A stretch of 64,000 bases of DNA from Cyrtodaria siliqua (GCA_037043455.1 JAWPHD010000296.1:186001-250000); one strand, 5' to 3'. Shown: positions 52,203 through 62,746, numbered from the stretch's first letter. Program-made: numbers and translations. Notes: a model not told the origin generated them from the letters alone.

Positions 52203-53450
52203 CTCCGTTACACTTAAGTAGACGAATACTAGGGTATGTCAGAACCTTTTCCAATGGAATCAAAGTAAAGGTCACTGTAACTAAACATAGAAAAATGTTT
52301 TCCGCTCAATAGCTTAGTTAGGAATGATATATTGGCCTGAATGAATGAATGAATGGTGTTTTACGGCACGTCGACATATAGATAGGTCATATTGTGCGCA
52401 AAAACTGATGAAAGATGAAGAAATGAAGTAGTAATTAAAACATTAATGTAAATATATAAAAAATAAAATTATTTACAAATAATGGTTGATATGGTAGTAA
52501 TATAAACTATATATATAAATCAACAAATGCCCGTAAACGGGTATATAAATAAGTAAATATATATAAGAAAACATTATAATGATTTATATAGTCCGATTTC
52601 TTTCAGAAAATCTAAAACAGGACTAAAATATATAGTATCAAATAACTCTTGCATAGTATTAACATTGTAGTACCTTTGACGCATAGGATCAAAGTCTACA
52701 CATTCCAACAAGATGTGTTTGACCGTTAACGGTGCAAAGCAGTGTATACATTCTGGTAATTGCTGACCTTGTAATACATATGAATGAGTATAATGTCTAT
52801 GCCCTATCCTCAACCGGGAAAGAACAACTTCTTCTCGACGAATGGGTCTACTAGAAGAACACCATTCTCCGAATAACGGTTTAATTAAATGGAGTTTATT
52901 GTTAACTGACAAATCCCAAGCGGCTTGCCAAGAGTTACGAATATATGTGTGATTACAACTTTTAAAAGCAGTATAATTTTAGATATATGTAAACCTAACG
53001 CTGCTTTAGCAGCACTATCAGCTCTAACATTACCACGTATTCCTACATGGCTTGGAAGCGAGCAGAAAATAGTAACATTATCAACTATAAGAGAATTGTA
53101 CACTTGTAAACGTTGAAGCACAACTTGGTTATCATGTGTCATACTACCCAGTGCTTGAAGAGATGAAAGGGGATCAGAAAAGATTACAAAATGGTCATCA
53201 TTAGATTCCTCTGAATTGCCTTAAGTTCAACTTGAAAGATAGAGGCCTGAAACTTTATGTGTACGTAGTTTATATGAAAAACAAGTTTGGGATTGAATTT
53301 TGGGTCAAGGTCAAGGTCACTGTTAATAAAAATAGAAAAATGGTTTCCACTCAATAACTTAAGTTAGATGAGATATTGGAATGAAACTTTATAGGTAGGT
53401 AGCTTATATGGAATGGAAGTTTTGGATTGCATATGCAAAACTACCATCTT
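52203..53450. repeat. Dispersed monomer repeats interrupted by a LINE
   Basis: Segments 52230-52341 and 53244-53450 share the text AAGGTCACTGT-x-A-x-TAGAAAAATG-x-TTTCC, then CTCAATA-x-CTTA, GTTAG and ATATTGG. They are halves and copies of one family with GGTCAAGGTCA motifs. The LINE at 52342-53243 cut the first monomer. Confidence 0.65.
52342..53243 (-). mobile_element. 5'-truncated LINE with RNase H remnant (I/Jockey-like)
   Basis: A 902-bp insertion flanked by an 8-bp duplication GGCCTGAA (52334-52341 and 53244-53251). Its 3' end, at the low coordinates, is an ATTC tandem tail. Minus-strand coding text begins near 53240 (SIFQVELKAIQRN), shifts frame, then continues with DHFVIFSDPLSSLQALGS, an RNase H core ending LPSHVGIRGNVRADSAAKAA (about 53010-53070), and, after another shift, a C-terminal LSRLRIGHRHYTHSY and zinc-finger-like CIHCFAPLTVKHILLEC. 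The H-G-N-x-x-A-D order is typical of LINE RNase H. Frameshifts and truncation mean it is dead; the reverse transcriptase was never copied here. Confidence 0.85.
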
Positions 53451-53874
53451 CAAAAAAATCATTCGCATAGAACTGTCCACATATATAACGTTTACGTTAT
53501 ATCTGTTCTTGTTAACGATGTTTTAGTTAGTGGTTGATACGTTTGTGCGGGTGTATGCCGTAGTTATTGCGTAATGTCTATTTCAAGTTAAATCTACTAC
53601 AACAAACCAACTCATTCCAGGCAATTATTTTTATTTTCATGAAATATAATCAAAATCGTATATTTATCATTGTTACCTGTATGAAGACAATACGAAAATG
53701 TGATGTTTAACGCATCGATTTGTGGCTTATAATACGAAGTTTTGGATGTTTGTTGAATTGAAACTACGTCGCCCGTGACCCGTTCATGACAAAGCACCAG
53801 TTAAAGTATAGAGTATGTAGCTTTAACATTAAAAGCAATATTGTTGAACAAGCATTCGGTGTATTTGTTTGAGA

Positions 53875-54097
53875 ATGGCAAGACCTGAATTAACTACTGA
53901 TGTCGTTTTAAACCTCGTCCACAAGTTGTATGGATTAAACGTAAACACCCAAAGGAACCTGACAAGTTACGATGACGTCAACGTGCACGTTCTCGTTGAT
54001 AAATACTCGGAAAATACCCACATTCCTGAAACATGCGCGGATGGATACGTGCTAAAAATTCTCAATTCTATTGACTCAAAGAAGGTCAAATTCGTAG
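53875..54097 (+). CDS. Hykk: Hydroxylysine kinase-like, first coding exon
   Basis: HYKK (AGPHD1) is a GTP-dependent kinase phosphorylating 5-hydroxylysine in lysine/collagen breakdown, of the aminoglycoside-phosphotransferase fold (family knowledge). This exon encodes 74 residues plus one base. VVLNLVHKLYGLNV-x-LTSYDD-x-N-x-HV matches the family N-lobe opening (human LPSYDDQNFHV), and DGYVLKILNS carries the N-lobe lysine (Lys61). The start is ATG at 53875 with A at -3 and G at +4; an in-frame TTG two codons upstream is not a likely start. The donor GTATGT follows at 54098. Joining to 61908 makes a GAT codon (Asp). Intron 1 is about 7.8 kb and rich in transposons. No promoter element is recognised upstream. 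Confidence 0.88.
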
Positions 54098-54217
54098 GTA
54101 TGTATTTCATTTAAATACTTCGTTTACTCATTCGATACATTTTGTTTTAATTTTCTATTAGATAAGACAATGTTTTAGATGGACTTGTGATTGCTGATGT
54201 CGATGCTGTTGATTAAC

Positions 54218-54625
54218 TACATGAGTGACTGTATTATTGCTTTTAATAAACGAGTTTCACTTTAATGTCAATTTACCTTATAAACCGCGGCAATTTCTGA
54301 GAAAAATCATGACGTCATTTTGTTGTTTACATGACATCGCTACGTCACGCGGCTGTAAATGCGTTCGCCTTTTAAATAATGCGACACCTAAAACCAAATT
54401 TAACGTTATTAACATGCATTTTATGAAGTAAGATTGCAAATAATAACAAATAGTTAAGGTGTCTGAACGTATCGTATGATATACCATGCAAACAATTGAG
54501 ATCAAATGTTTTACTGTATACAAACACAGTGATTCGGTCCTCATTTGCATCTGTAATACACTAGTGTATTACGAGCCGAGAAATAATGGCTTTATTGCAC
54601 TCCCAGAAGCTATGTTTAAGAAATA
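54218..54625. repeat. Duplicated repeat segment, copy 1 (related to 60910-61830)
   Basis: Ordered matches to 60910-61830: CATGAGTGACTGTATTATTG, ATAAACGAG, CGGCAATTT, GCGGCTGTAAATGCGTTCGCC, AATGCGACAC, GGTGTCTGAACGTATCGTAT, ATGCAAACAATTG, TGTTTTACTGTATACAAACA and CTCCCAGAA. It lacks the second hairpin arm and the insertion found in the other copy. Confidence 0.8.
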
Positions 54626-54819
54626 ATAAATATGTACCTGTGTTTTGTCGGTGAATACAATACAGTTAGGAGTTCGGATGCCAATCATGATTTCAATGAC
54701 AATGACCCATTTTTTTTAAAGAATTAGATAACATGATAAGCGTATCTTTGGTAAAGTCGGCAATAAAAGCGTTGAATAAGAAAAAAGCGGATTGTGGGAC
54801 GATTTGTCAACCGATTTAG

Positions 54820-55880
54820 ATGGCGTGGAAATCGCTAAAAACGTCAAAAGCCCATATTTCTATTGATGTAAGTTTTAATAAGAAATTTTCCGTAACGAAA
54901 AAAAAATTCGATTCAAAATCGTTCTCTAGGCCTGGTGAAAAGCACAGTAGTCATATTACTGCTAGTTTTAATATTATTTTCGGTACAGGTTGCTTTCCGG
55001 ATATCTGTACTAAGGATTTCTTATTACTTTGCATAAAAATGCAACATAAACAATTAAAAAAGAGTATTAAAGGGGAAACAATTGCAGAGGAATTGCATTA
55101 CTTACTCTTTATTAGAAGTCCTTTTACAAGCATATTGAATACGCGAATTGACAAATGGTTTGAAAATAATCACATTCTTTCAATAGACATGAGTGAAAAT
55201 GTGGGGTTAAGGAGAAAATGCTTATGATAATCCGATCCATGCATGCTACAGTTAAAGCATGTGTTCAGCCAGGTCACATGGACCTTACCCGTAATACTTT
55301 GAAATTACCATCGGTCTTAGGCACGATAATGTTGTCTCAACGATTATGGGTTTTTTCTATTCATAGACGAGCTTTGTTTACAACTCTCTGGTTTATCTCT
55401 TAATACTAGTTCTTTAATACTGTTGCCACTTCGCAGATGATATGGTCGTACTGGGTTCAATCCCAGATAGCCTTCGACACAGTCTTAAGCAACCGCATGA
55501 ATACTATGAATCCTGGGGTCTTGAAATAAACACAGGCATAAATCAGCGTCGAACGGGAAATGTAGAATTCACAGACCACAGTCATCCAAAAGTAAGCATA
55601 CAAAATACCCCGCCAATTACAAGGAAAAAGTAAAATATGCGACACCAGAAACATTAATGGATTGACAAACAAGCTACCGCCATTGAACTTCAGTGGCAAA
55701 AAGGCCGCTCACAAGATAAATATGTATTTCTTTCAGGTGTAGAATTAAAGAATTCGAAACGTGGTGTTATAATGGACGTTTATTAGATGTCATCGGTGGT
55801 TTTAACAATTTAGGTGTTGTTCTTAATTATACTGGCGCAACAATGTCTTTGTGGAAAGACAAAACTTTGTAAAAGCCTAC
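54820..55880 (+). mobile_element. Degenerate LINE reverse transcriptase remnant
   Basis: Pieces of one reverse transcriptase in shifting frames. 54820-55227 ends with SFNIIFGTGCFPD then FTSILNTRIDKWFENNHIL, as in LINE fingers/palm. 55218-55400 resembles the MHATVKACV region before the catalytic site. 55430-55533 carries FADDMVVLG, the catalytic FADD (55430-55441), then SWGLEINT. After about 200 bp of unrelated text, 55761-55870 continues with WCYNGRLLDVIGGFNNLG and LNYTG. Stops, shifts and an internal insertion show it is dead. Clade not assigned. It lies in intron 1 of the Hykk-like gene. Confidence 0.8.
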
Positions 55881-56683
55881 TGGGTGAAGAATGACGAAGT
55901 CGATAAAATACAATATAAAATACGAATGAAAGAGGATGGGTACAGTAGTGAAACAAATAAAAACAAAAACAACAGACACATTATTTTCCATTTACTCACT
56001 AATCATTAGTGACGTCTGCCTCAACCATTTTGTTCAAAAATAAGCTCGGAAAGGAAGACACCATCTTGGATACTACTTCTCGGTCACGTGAAATAAACAA
56101 TGGCGGCGCCCATTGAACCAGGATGCTGCTTGTTATTCCGATGATCTACGGAAATGAGCGAGTTTGCTCCGAGTGAATGAACCGAGTCTGCTGCTTTATT
56201 CTCTTAATTGTGTTTGTTGCTCCCAAAGGATCACCTTTATCAGTATTTATTGACATTCACACTAGCGTTCGTTTAGTGCAGTGTGGCGGCTGTAAAAAGT
56301 TACCCCGTGTTACGAATCAGTAGTGTTTTTTTTACTGGTCCTTTGGTCCTTTGGGACCAACGAGCCCAATACGGGTGGCTTTGAAGTAGAATACCGCTTA
56401 AGCCGGTGCTAGGGGGCGTGAGAGGTGTTGCTTCTTTCATTACTTCTCATGAACAGACTCAATAAAACCGAGTCTGTTGCTTTATTCTCTTAATTGTGTT
56501 TGTTGCTCCCAAAGGATCACCTTTATCAGTATTTATTTGCACGATTGTACGGAATTAATTACAAAATATTTTTATATTTAACTATTTAAACTTAAACTGA
56601 CTATAACTGATGACATATTTTGAAAGAGTATAACATTTAATAAATAACACAAATATGTTTAAAATCAATCTATTTGGAGTGCG
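55881..56683. repeat. Intronic segment with a 72-bp direct repeat
   Basis: Near-identical copies of a block starting CCGAGTCTG and ending ATCAGTATTTATT (containing TGCTCCCAAAGGATCACC) lie at about 56182-56253 and 56467-56538. A second motif, TGATCTACGGAAATGAGCGA, occurs at about 56142 and again at 56958. A short GC-rich stretch with ATGGCGGCGCCCATTG at 56099-56114 is not part of a supported exon. Confidence 0.6.
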
Positions 56684-56845
56684 TGGTTCAGTGGTAGAGC
56701 GCCGAACTTCAGATCGAAAGGTCGTGGGTTCGATCCTCGTCATGGCCATGTTATTTATCCTTGAGCAAGATAATTAATCCACATTGCTTAGTACTGGTTC
56801 TACCCAGGAAACCTGCACATAATCTTCGAAAGGAGGTGTTGCAGT
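56684..56845 (+). mobile_element. tRNA-derived SINE
   Basis: A-box-like GTGGTTCAGTGGTAGAGCG and a perfect-looking B-box GGTTCGATCC (56728-56737), followed by a core CCTTGAGCAAGATAATTAATCC and CTACCCAGGAAACCTG. The flanks do not form a tRNA acceptor stem. Confidence 0.75.
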
Positions 56846-57675
56846 ATCGATAGATAGATTTCTGGGTCTATATTTTTGTTACGGTTTACACGGTACTTTG
56901 CCGGAGCAAATCACCCAAACCCATTTCTTTCGAAATACCTACGAGCATTATTTCCAATGATCTACGGAAATGAGCGAGTTTGTACGATTGACGGCGAACT
57001 ACGAACAGCGTGCTGTCTTTCTCAAATGCATGCTCCTGCGCAATCTCTACCCAGAGTTGTCGTTCCTTGCATAGGAAGGATGTCAACGTGAAATACCAAG
57101 AATCTTGGCAAACGATGGAAAACGATCGAAATGCAAAATTTCTTGATTGCACTAATATTTTTCTGAATTAAATTTATATGAAAAGCTTAAATTACAAAGC
57201 AAAACAATTTTTCGGCTTGAATGTTTTAAATATACAGTAAATTATGCGAAGAATTATATTGCGGTAGGATAAAGTTTTGTACTTTGGCATATCACTCCGC
57301 AGTCAAAACATTCAAAATACGCACCACCAAACAGTACAGTACAGCATTTCGCTTGCCAGCACTTTCCAGTATCACATAGCTCTTAACAACCTACCTTAAA
57401 TCATGTAAATTAAATTACTAACTTTAATAAAATATACATCAAAATGTAGAAAAGAAGTCGTGTTTCTTTCGACTGTTTACTACGTGTCAATCAGCAGCCG
57501 ATAGTTGGTGGTTTCTTAGATGTTTAGACGTTGACAGAGGTCAACGTAATGGCCTTTGGGAGAGACTGACTACTGCGTGCTACCAATCATAAAATAGTAC
57601 CAACACGCGATACATAATAACTCACAAAAGTGACCAAATACACTGTCCCCGTATACACTGTCCCCGTGTAGTGAA

Positions 57676-57820
57676 AATACTACTATATCCTAACAATACT
57701 ATTGTATCCTAACCCTAACAATACTACTATATCATAACAATACTACTATATCCTAACAACAATACTACTATATCCTAACAATACTACTATATCCTAACAA
57801 TACTGCTATATCCTAACATT
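57676..57820. repeat. Minisatellite, ATACTACTATATCCTAACA unit
   Basis: About seven copies of a 19-bp unit. One copy contains TAACCCTAAC, superficially telomere-like but isolated. A second short array of the same unit lies at 58350-58395. Confidence 0.9.
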
Positions 57821-58349
57821 ATTGTATACTTTCATATTGTCCCGTTTAGTTTGCATTGAGCTAAGTGTGCAATATTCTACGATACTGCACACATTGATAT
57901 TGCACCGGAACTTTTTCTCGTGCTTGCTAAGAGCCGCGAAATAGAAATAAGGAACTACTTTCAAATAAAATAACGGAATCCTTCCTGTAGTGTCAACAAA
58001 AAAAATACGTCTTTTTTTTCAACCTTTTATGGCAGAAATTGATAAAATAATTAAAATGCTCACCCACTGTTGTTAACGTTATCGAATGGTAAACAAGCTT
58101 TAGAAAATCGCTTGATGTTTTTAATGACGTCATCCGACGTCGACGTCGTTTTCGCGCAAAATAATCATCCACACAAAATGAAACTGAATGACAAGATAGG
58201 AATTCCATCAAAAGCTATAAAAATAACACAAATACAATGAAAAGTAATAGTCATACAATTTACATTGATCGAAAACAATATGAAAGTATACAATAAAAAG
58301 GTTATTGAATCTGTATGGCTAAATATTACTTGGAACTCGTTGTTTTGGC
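57821..58349. other. Intronic, nothing recognised
   Basis: AT-rich sequence lying between two arrays of the same minisatellite unit; no gene seen. Confidence 0.4.
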
Positions 58350-58395
58350 AATATCCTAACAATACTACTATATCCTAACAATACTACTATATCCT
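58350..58395. repeat. Minisatellite, second array of the ATACTACTATATCCTAACA unit
   Basis: Two to three copies in the same orientation as 57676-57820. The two arrays may have been one, split by an insertion of about 530 bp. Confidence 0.85.
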
Positions 58396-58935
58396 GTGTA
58401 CAATTATGAAACACACACAAAACAGCATTGACAGTACGCTCTCAGTCTACATATTGTGTTGACAGTATCAACATGATAGACGACACGTGACTTGTCACCT
58501 TGTCAGCTGTTGATAAATGGTTTCGTAACAATTACTACATGGAACGCATTTTTTACGTTTTTGTTGTTCTGCATCCAGCTTATTTGTGCACTTACTCGCA
58601 CTTTGCCTGTCTCTTCCTTGCGGATGCTGCTTTTAAACGAGTTTTCTATTATTGTCGCTTGATAAGATAAACTGTTTATTATAATCACCTACTTACCTAC
58701 ATATTAATTTGCTTACTTTCTTGCTTAAATACTTGCTTAATGAATGCTTGCTTACCGAAGCATTGTGGTGTAGTGGTTAGAGCGTCTGCCTTGCATTCGG
58801 GAGGTCGTGGGTTCGAGTCCCCTGACCGCGTCATACCAAAGTCTTTAAAAATGGAGTAGTCACTAGTAACCGTTGCCTGACGAGCAAATAATGGGTAGTG
58901 ATTGACCAGTGTCAGAATATGTGGCAGCTCTATAA

Positions 58936-59513
58936 AGCCCGGTACACACGGTAAGATTATCTCATAGGACAAATCTTATAAGACAAATCTGATACAATCT
59001 ATTTTATGAGATTGCCTTTACACACGGTGAGATTAATTTTATGGGATTTTATGGTGACTTTCAAGTAAGTGCATACTGGATCTTTCCAGAAAGTAAACGA
59101 ATGAAAGCGCCTTGTCATACATCTTTCTTGTCGTAGTCTTTGTGCGTGACTGTCCACAAAACTTCCTCTTCCTCATAATATCCCAGCAATTCATCAATGT
59201 TATCATTCGTCCAGTTTCCTGCCATGTTGCTATGTATGAACTAAAATACCCGCGTGTACAAATCTACAATGCATGTAGACTCTATGCTGCGAAGTTTATG
59301 TCAAATCTGGAACGCAGTACACCTTGGCCACAGTGTCACCATGTGCGGTTGAATGGCGGCGCTTTTGATCTTGTCTTATGGAAATAGAGCATGTTCTATT
59401 TCTGGAAGACATCTTTCAGGTCATTAATTGTATCTTAAGCCCCTGTACACACGATGCAATTTGTCTCACAAGACATATCTTATAAGATAAATCTTACCGT
59501 GTGTACCGGGCTT
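58936..59513 (-). mobile_element. Harbinger/PIF-like non-autonomous element with MADF remnant
   Basis: Inverted ends AGCCCGGTACACACGG (left) and the complement of AAGCCCGGTACACACGG (right), with about 24 bp matching overall. A TAA duplication lies at 58933-58935 and 59514-59516, the 3-bp target usual for Harbinger. The minus-strand frame at 59115-59225 encodes the start of a MADF protein, which autonomous Harbinger elements carry. The 578-bp length means the transposase and most of the MADF gene are deleted. Confidence 0.85.
59115..59225 (-). pseudogene. Truncated MADF (Myb/SANT-like) gene of a Harbinger element
   Basis: An open frame of 36 codons starting MAGNWTNDNIDELLGYYEE and continuing VLWTVTHKDYDKKD before TGA. 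The W-T-N-x-x-I-x-x-L-L-x-x-Y-E pattern followed by L-W-x-V-x-x-K-D-Y is the first half of a MADF DNA-binding domain. In Harbinger transposons this protein assists the transposase (family knowledge). The domain is cut after its first helix region, so it cannot be functional. Confidence 0.75.
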
Positions 59514-59928
59514 TAAGAAACCATTGAGTTCGCTGCTTCAAGTAGACATATCATCACATCACACACAAAAACACACATTGTGCCTATAATCGTCGGGTAG
59601 GACGCCTGTCACACACACACACAATGAATGCTTGCTTCTTATTAATATAAACTCGTTCTTTTCTGCTAGACCTATCCCATTTACCTCGTTAATATAAATA
59701 TAAATACCAAAAGACCGCCATTAAAATTATTTTTGATTTTTCCACTGCTACCTATTATTAAGTTCTCACACATGTCCTGTGTGACTCCTCTGTCTTTTTC
59801 ATATATATTAATATTTTGATTTGAAATATAAAAGTTGTAGATGTAAACAACATCAATAGATATGTAAGAATGATCACCTCTTAATTTATATAAAGGACGT
59901 TATATTAATAGCGAATCTTACATGAGTA

Positions 59929-60070
59929 CTCATTCATTATTGAATTTATTAAACTCGTTAGCAAACATAATATAATACTCGGCAAGAGCCTCGTATTATA
60001 TAATTTTTGCTAAGAGCCTCGCATTATATCATTTTTGCTAACGAGTTTAATAAATTCAATAATGAATGAG
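59929..60070. repeat. Two-tier hairpin, copy 1
   Basis: Arms of about 48 bp (59929-59976 and 60023-60070; outer text CTCATTCATTATTGAATTTA, inner text ACTCGTTAGCAAA) enclose a second small hairpin around ACTCGGCAAGAGCCTCGTA. The left flank is CTTACATGAGTA, as in copy 2 at 60910. Confidence 0.85.
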
Positions 60071-60909
60071 AACGAATGTTAGATTCTATTTATCACATAA
60101 CTCACATATCGACTTTTTGCCTGTCGCTTTAACACGCGAAACCCGACATAAACCGTGGGAATTGGATCCTAGTCATTATCGATTGTTTTTGACAGCGCAT
60201 AATAGGCTTATTTGCATACTTATATAACTAGTGGTATATCGAAAATATAGAATGGTGTTATTCCACTGCCACATTGTAAGTTATGTGATAAAAAGCAATG
60301 TTGTATAATAAAAATGTATATTAAAAGCAATATAGTATAATACTGTAATATCTGATTGATCTCAACGTATTGGTTAAGGTTTATGTCCCCTTGAAAATCA
60401 GAAAACTGGATATCTCAAAATATTCTACATTATTTTACAATAATACTTGTAGTACCTCATCTTATTATGTACTTGTGCATATTATCACGATTTTCATTTT
60501 CAGCACTCTGCCACAGTCTAATTACAAAGGTCTGTATACTGTACTTAGCAGACATGCATCACTAGGAAGGGGTTTTCTGCGTACTGGCATGGTTTTAATT
60601 TCATTGTTCTGTCACAGAGTTATGGCCCTTTATTCGGGAAGCATTCATCTGGTATACCGATTTCTTGTTCTAAACAGTAACGGTTTTAATAATATCTGTG
60701 ATTATTCTATAAGTGTTATCCTTAAATTACTCCGAAATTTAATCAATATTTGATAGATAATCTCATTTTTGGTTGAACGTAGGAGACCCACCAAACATGT
60801 TTATTCTTTCAAAGAAAGTGTCAATCTAGGTACTGACGCACCCAGACTGATTTTTTTCCCAAAGATTGCACACTTGTTGATTTTCTCCTTTACTCTTAAA
60901 TAGAGGATC
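60071..60909. other. Intronic, no supported gene
   Basis: AT-rich. TATTTATCACATAACTCACAT (from 60089) and TTATGTGATAAAA (from 60281) are imperfect inverted ends, perhaps bounding an element with the preceding hairpin. A 127-codon open frame at 60370-60753 has no ATG at its start and no recognisable family. Confidence 0.4.
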
Positions 60910-61033
60910 TTACATGAGTGACTGTGTATTATTGATTTAAATAAACGAGTTGGATAAAAAGATAGGATACTCGGCAGAGCCTCGTTATCCTATCGAGTTT
61001 ATTAAAGTCAATAATACACAGTCACTCATGTAA
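60910..61033. repeat. Two-tier hairpin, copy 2
   Basis: Outer arms TTACATGAGTGACTGTGTAT... (60910-60949) and the complement (60995-61033). The inner hairpin is GATAGGATA against TATCCTATC around CTCGGCAGAGCCTCGT. A single left arm of the same family is at 54218-54254. Confidence 0.9.
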
Positions 61034-61830
61034 TATTCTGTTTATCACATAACACACATACGATGTGATAGTTTGACTTTAATTTTGTCAATTAAGCGTG
61101 TATACGGCGGCAATTTGTAAGAGATTTTGTTTACATGGCGTCGCTACGTGACGCGGCTGTAAATGCGTTCGCCCTTTAAGGAATGCGACACTTTAAACCA
61201 AACTAAAGAGTTCAAATAATGATAAATAATTAAGGTGTCTGAACGTATCGTATTTAGAGGTTAATATACAGCCGTGGTGTGCCTTTTGTCGATAATGGCA
61301 CACCTAGTGCCTTAATGGCCCGAGGGCCACATCAGGCTCGAATGTGTGCCATTATCGACAAAAGGCACACCACGGCCGTATATTTGCCTTTTTATTACAT
61401 ACCTTACAATAAATGGAGAAGAAGAACAAGAACAAAACGGTACGATTTAAGCATATATGTAGTCTTAAGATGAAAATAGTTGTTTTGCAAATAAATGAAT
61501 TTTGTATGTTAAATTAATAAACCAAACGTAACAACATGAAATTTCCCTTTACTAACACACAATTTAAAACTTTTGCAATGATTAGTTATTGGAAAATAAT
61601 ATCCTTTCGGTTTCAAATGCTTTGTGTACAAATACAGTAAGTTTTTTCAATGTGTTTTTATTTTCGCATTTTATTAGCTCTAAAAATAAACAATGCAAAC
61701 AATTGTGATTAAATGTATGTTTTACTGTATACAAACACAGTGATTTGGCCCTCATTTGCATAGTAGTGTATTACGAGAAATAAGTCATGGTTTTATTACA
61801 CTCCCAGAATCTATGTTGTGTGATAAAACA
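61034..61830. repeat. Duplicated repeat segment, copy 2 (related to 54218-54625)
   Basis: Continues from hairpin copy 2 with the landmarks listed for 54218-54625. A block of about 430 bp (61255-61685) absent from copy 1 sits between GAACGTATCGTAT and ATGCAAACAATTG. That block starts with the perfect hairpin at 61263-61385. Confidence 0.75.
61263..61385. repeat. Long hairpin with TGGTGTGCCTTTTGTCGATA arms
   Basis: Arms of about 40 bp (61263-61303 and 61344-61385) with at most a mismatch or two. The loop contains GGCCCGAGGGCC and ACATCAGGCTCGAATGTGT. The latter 19-mer recurs exactly at 63187-63205. Confidence 0.9.
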
Positions 61831-61907
61831 TGGCATCGCTGGGTGCTGACGTTTGTTTTCTTGTTTTTGATATTAACTTGTTTTACTGTTTAACCGTCTT
61901 ATTTTAG

Positions 61908-62027
61908 ATGCTATGCATGCCGCCATTGCACGTGTGTCTCGTGATGGAATAGTTACGTCACGCCCCGTACAAAATTTGAATGGAGACTACTATTCACTGA
62001 AAGCAATTTCGTCCACAAATCATAATG
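61908..62027 (+). CDS. Hykk: Hydroxylysine kinase-like, second coding exon
   Basis: A 120-bp exon between TTTTAG (ending 61907) and GTATGT (from 62028). It completes an Asp codon from exon 1, then encodes AMHAAIARVSRDGIVTSRPV and QNLNGDYYSLKAI, ending one base into a codon. In HYKK this region follows the N-lobe lysine: a helix, then the strand leading to the hinge (human text VQNHIIMFLKAAGFPTASV; the match is distant but in order). Entry phase 1 and exit phase 1 both fit the neighbouring exons without a stop. The function of this part is structural; no catalytic residue is encoded here. Confidence 0.82.
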
Positions 62028-62173
62028 GTATGTTTTTTACACTTTATTTGATATGTACGAGACTTCGTTTTAGTAAACTGTACTATCCTTAGATAAGTCA
62101 ATATATGCATTACTTGTGAATAAAAAAGCGCGTACAAATTCGTAATGCGAACCGTTTAGTATTAGTAGTAATT

Positions 62174-62422
62174 GAATTGGATTTTATAGTCGCACCAACA
62201 GCTAAAGTAATATGGCGACTTTCCAGCTTACATTGGTAGAGGACCCAGGTGTCCCTCCGGGCAATATTCGTGCACGGGCGGGCACCTGGGTAGAACCACC
62301 GGCGTTCCGCAAGCCAGCTAGATAGCATCCTCACACAAATATTCCTAGCCCAAGAGGGATGACCCACTGCGGGGCAAGTGATTTCATGTCAGTGACTCTA
62401 TCCACTCGGCCACGGGCCCACC
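62174..62422 (-). mobile_element. tRNA-derived SINE, minus orientation, complete head
   Basis: On the minus strand it begins GGGCCCGTGGCCGAGTGGAT (A-box TGGCCGAGTGGATAGAG), then the body shared with 47256-47508, and ends GCGACTATAAAATCCAATTC. The start of its + strand text lies in intron 2 of the Hykk-like gene. Confidence 0.8.
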
Positions 62423-62447
62423 AGTATTAGTAGTAGTATCAATAATT

Positions 62448-62479
62448 CTACTACTACTACTACTAATGCAGTGATTCTA

Positions 62480-62523
<44 letters not shown>

Positions 62524-62659
62524 ACTGCTACTACTACTACAGTGATATTGCTACTACTACTACTACTACTACAGTGATACTACTACTACTACTACTATTA
62601 CTACTACTACTACAGTGATACTACTACTACTACTACTATTACTACTACTACTACAGTGA

Positions 62660-62695
<36 letters not shown>

Positions 62696-62746
62696 AGTGA
62701 TACTACTACTACTACTACTATTACTACTACTACTACAGTGATACTG

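Larger units (their letters stand above)
58757..59560 (+). mobile_element. tRNA-Ala-like SINE, interrupted by a Harbinger-type element
   Basis: A-box GTGGTGTAGTGGTTAGAGCG, a CTTGCAT anticodon-like loop and B-box GGGTTCGAGTCCC (58810-58822). The body continues to GCAGCTCTATAA at 58935 and resumes at GAAACCATTGAGTTCGCTGC after 59516. The 3' limit is approximate. Confidence 0.75.

Noticed and set aside
57700..57720. Interstitial telomere sequence (TAACCCTAAC)
   Set aside because: It is a single variant copy in a 19-bp minisatellite, not a run of telomere repeats.
58757..58832. Functional tRNA-Ala gene
   Set aside because: A- and B-boxes are present but the acceptor ends do not pair and a SINE body follows; the same reasoning applies to 51023, 51596, 56684, 7583 and 62422.
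60370..60753. 127-codon open frame in intron 1 of the Hykk-like gene
   Set aside because: It starts at a TTG, is AT-rich, matches no family I know, and lies among hairpin elements.
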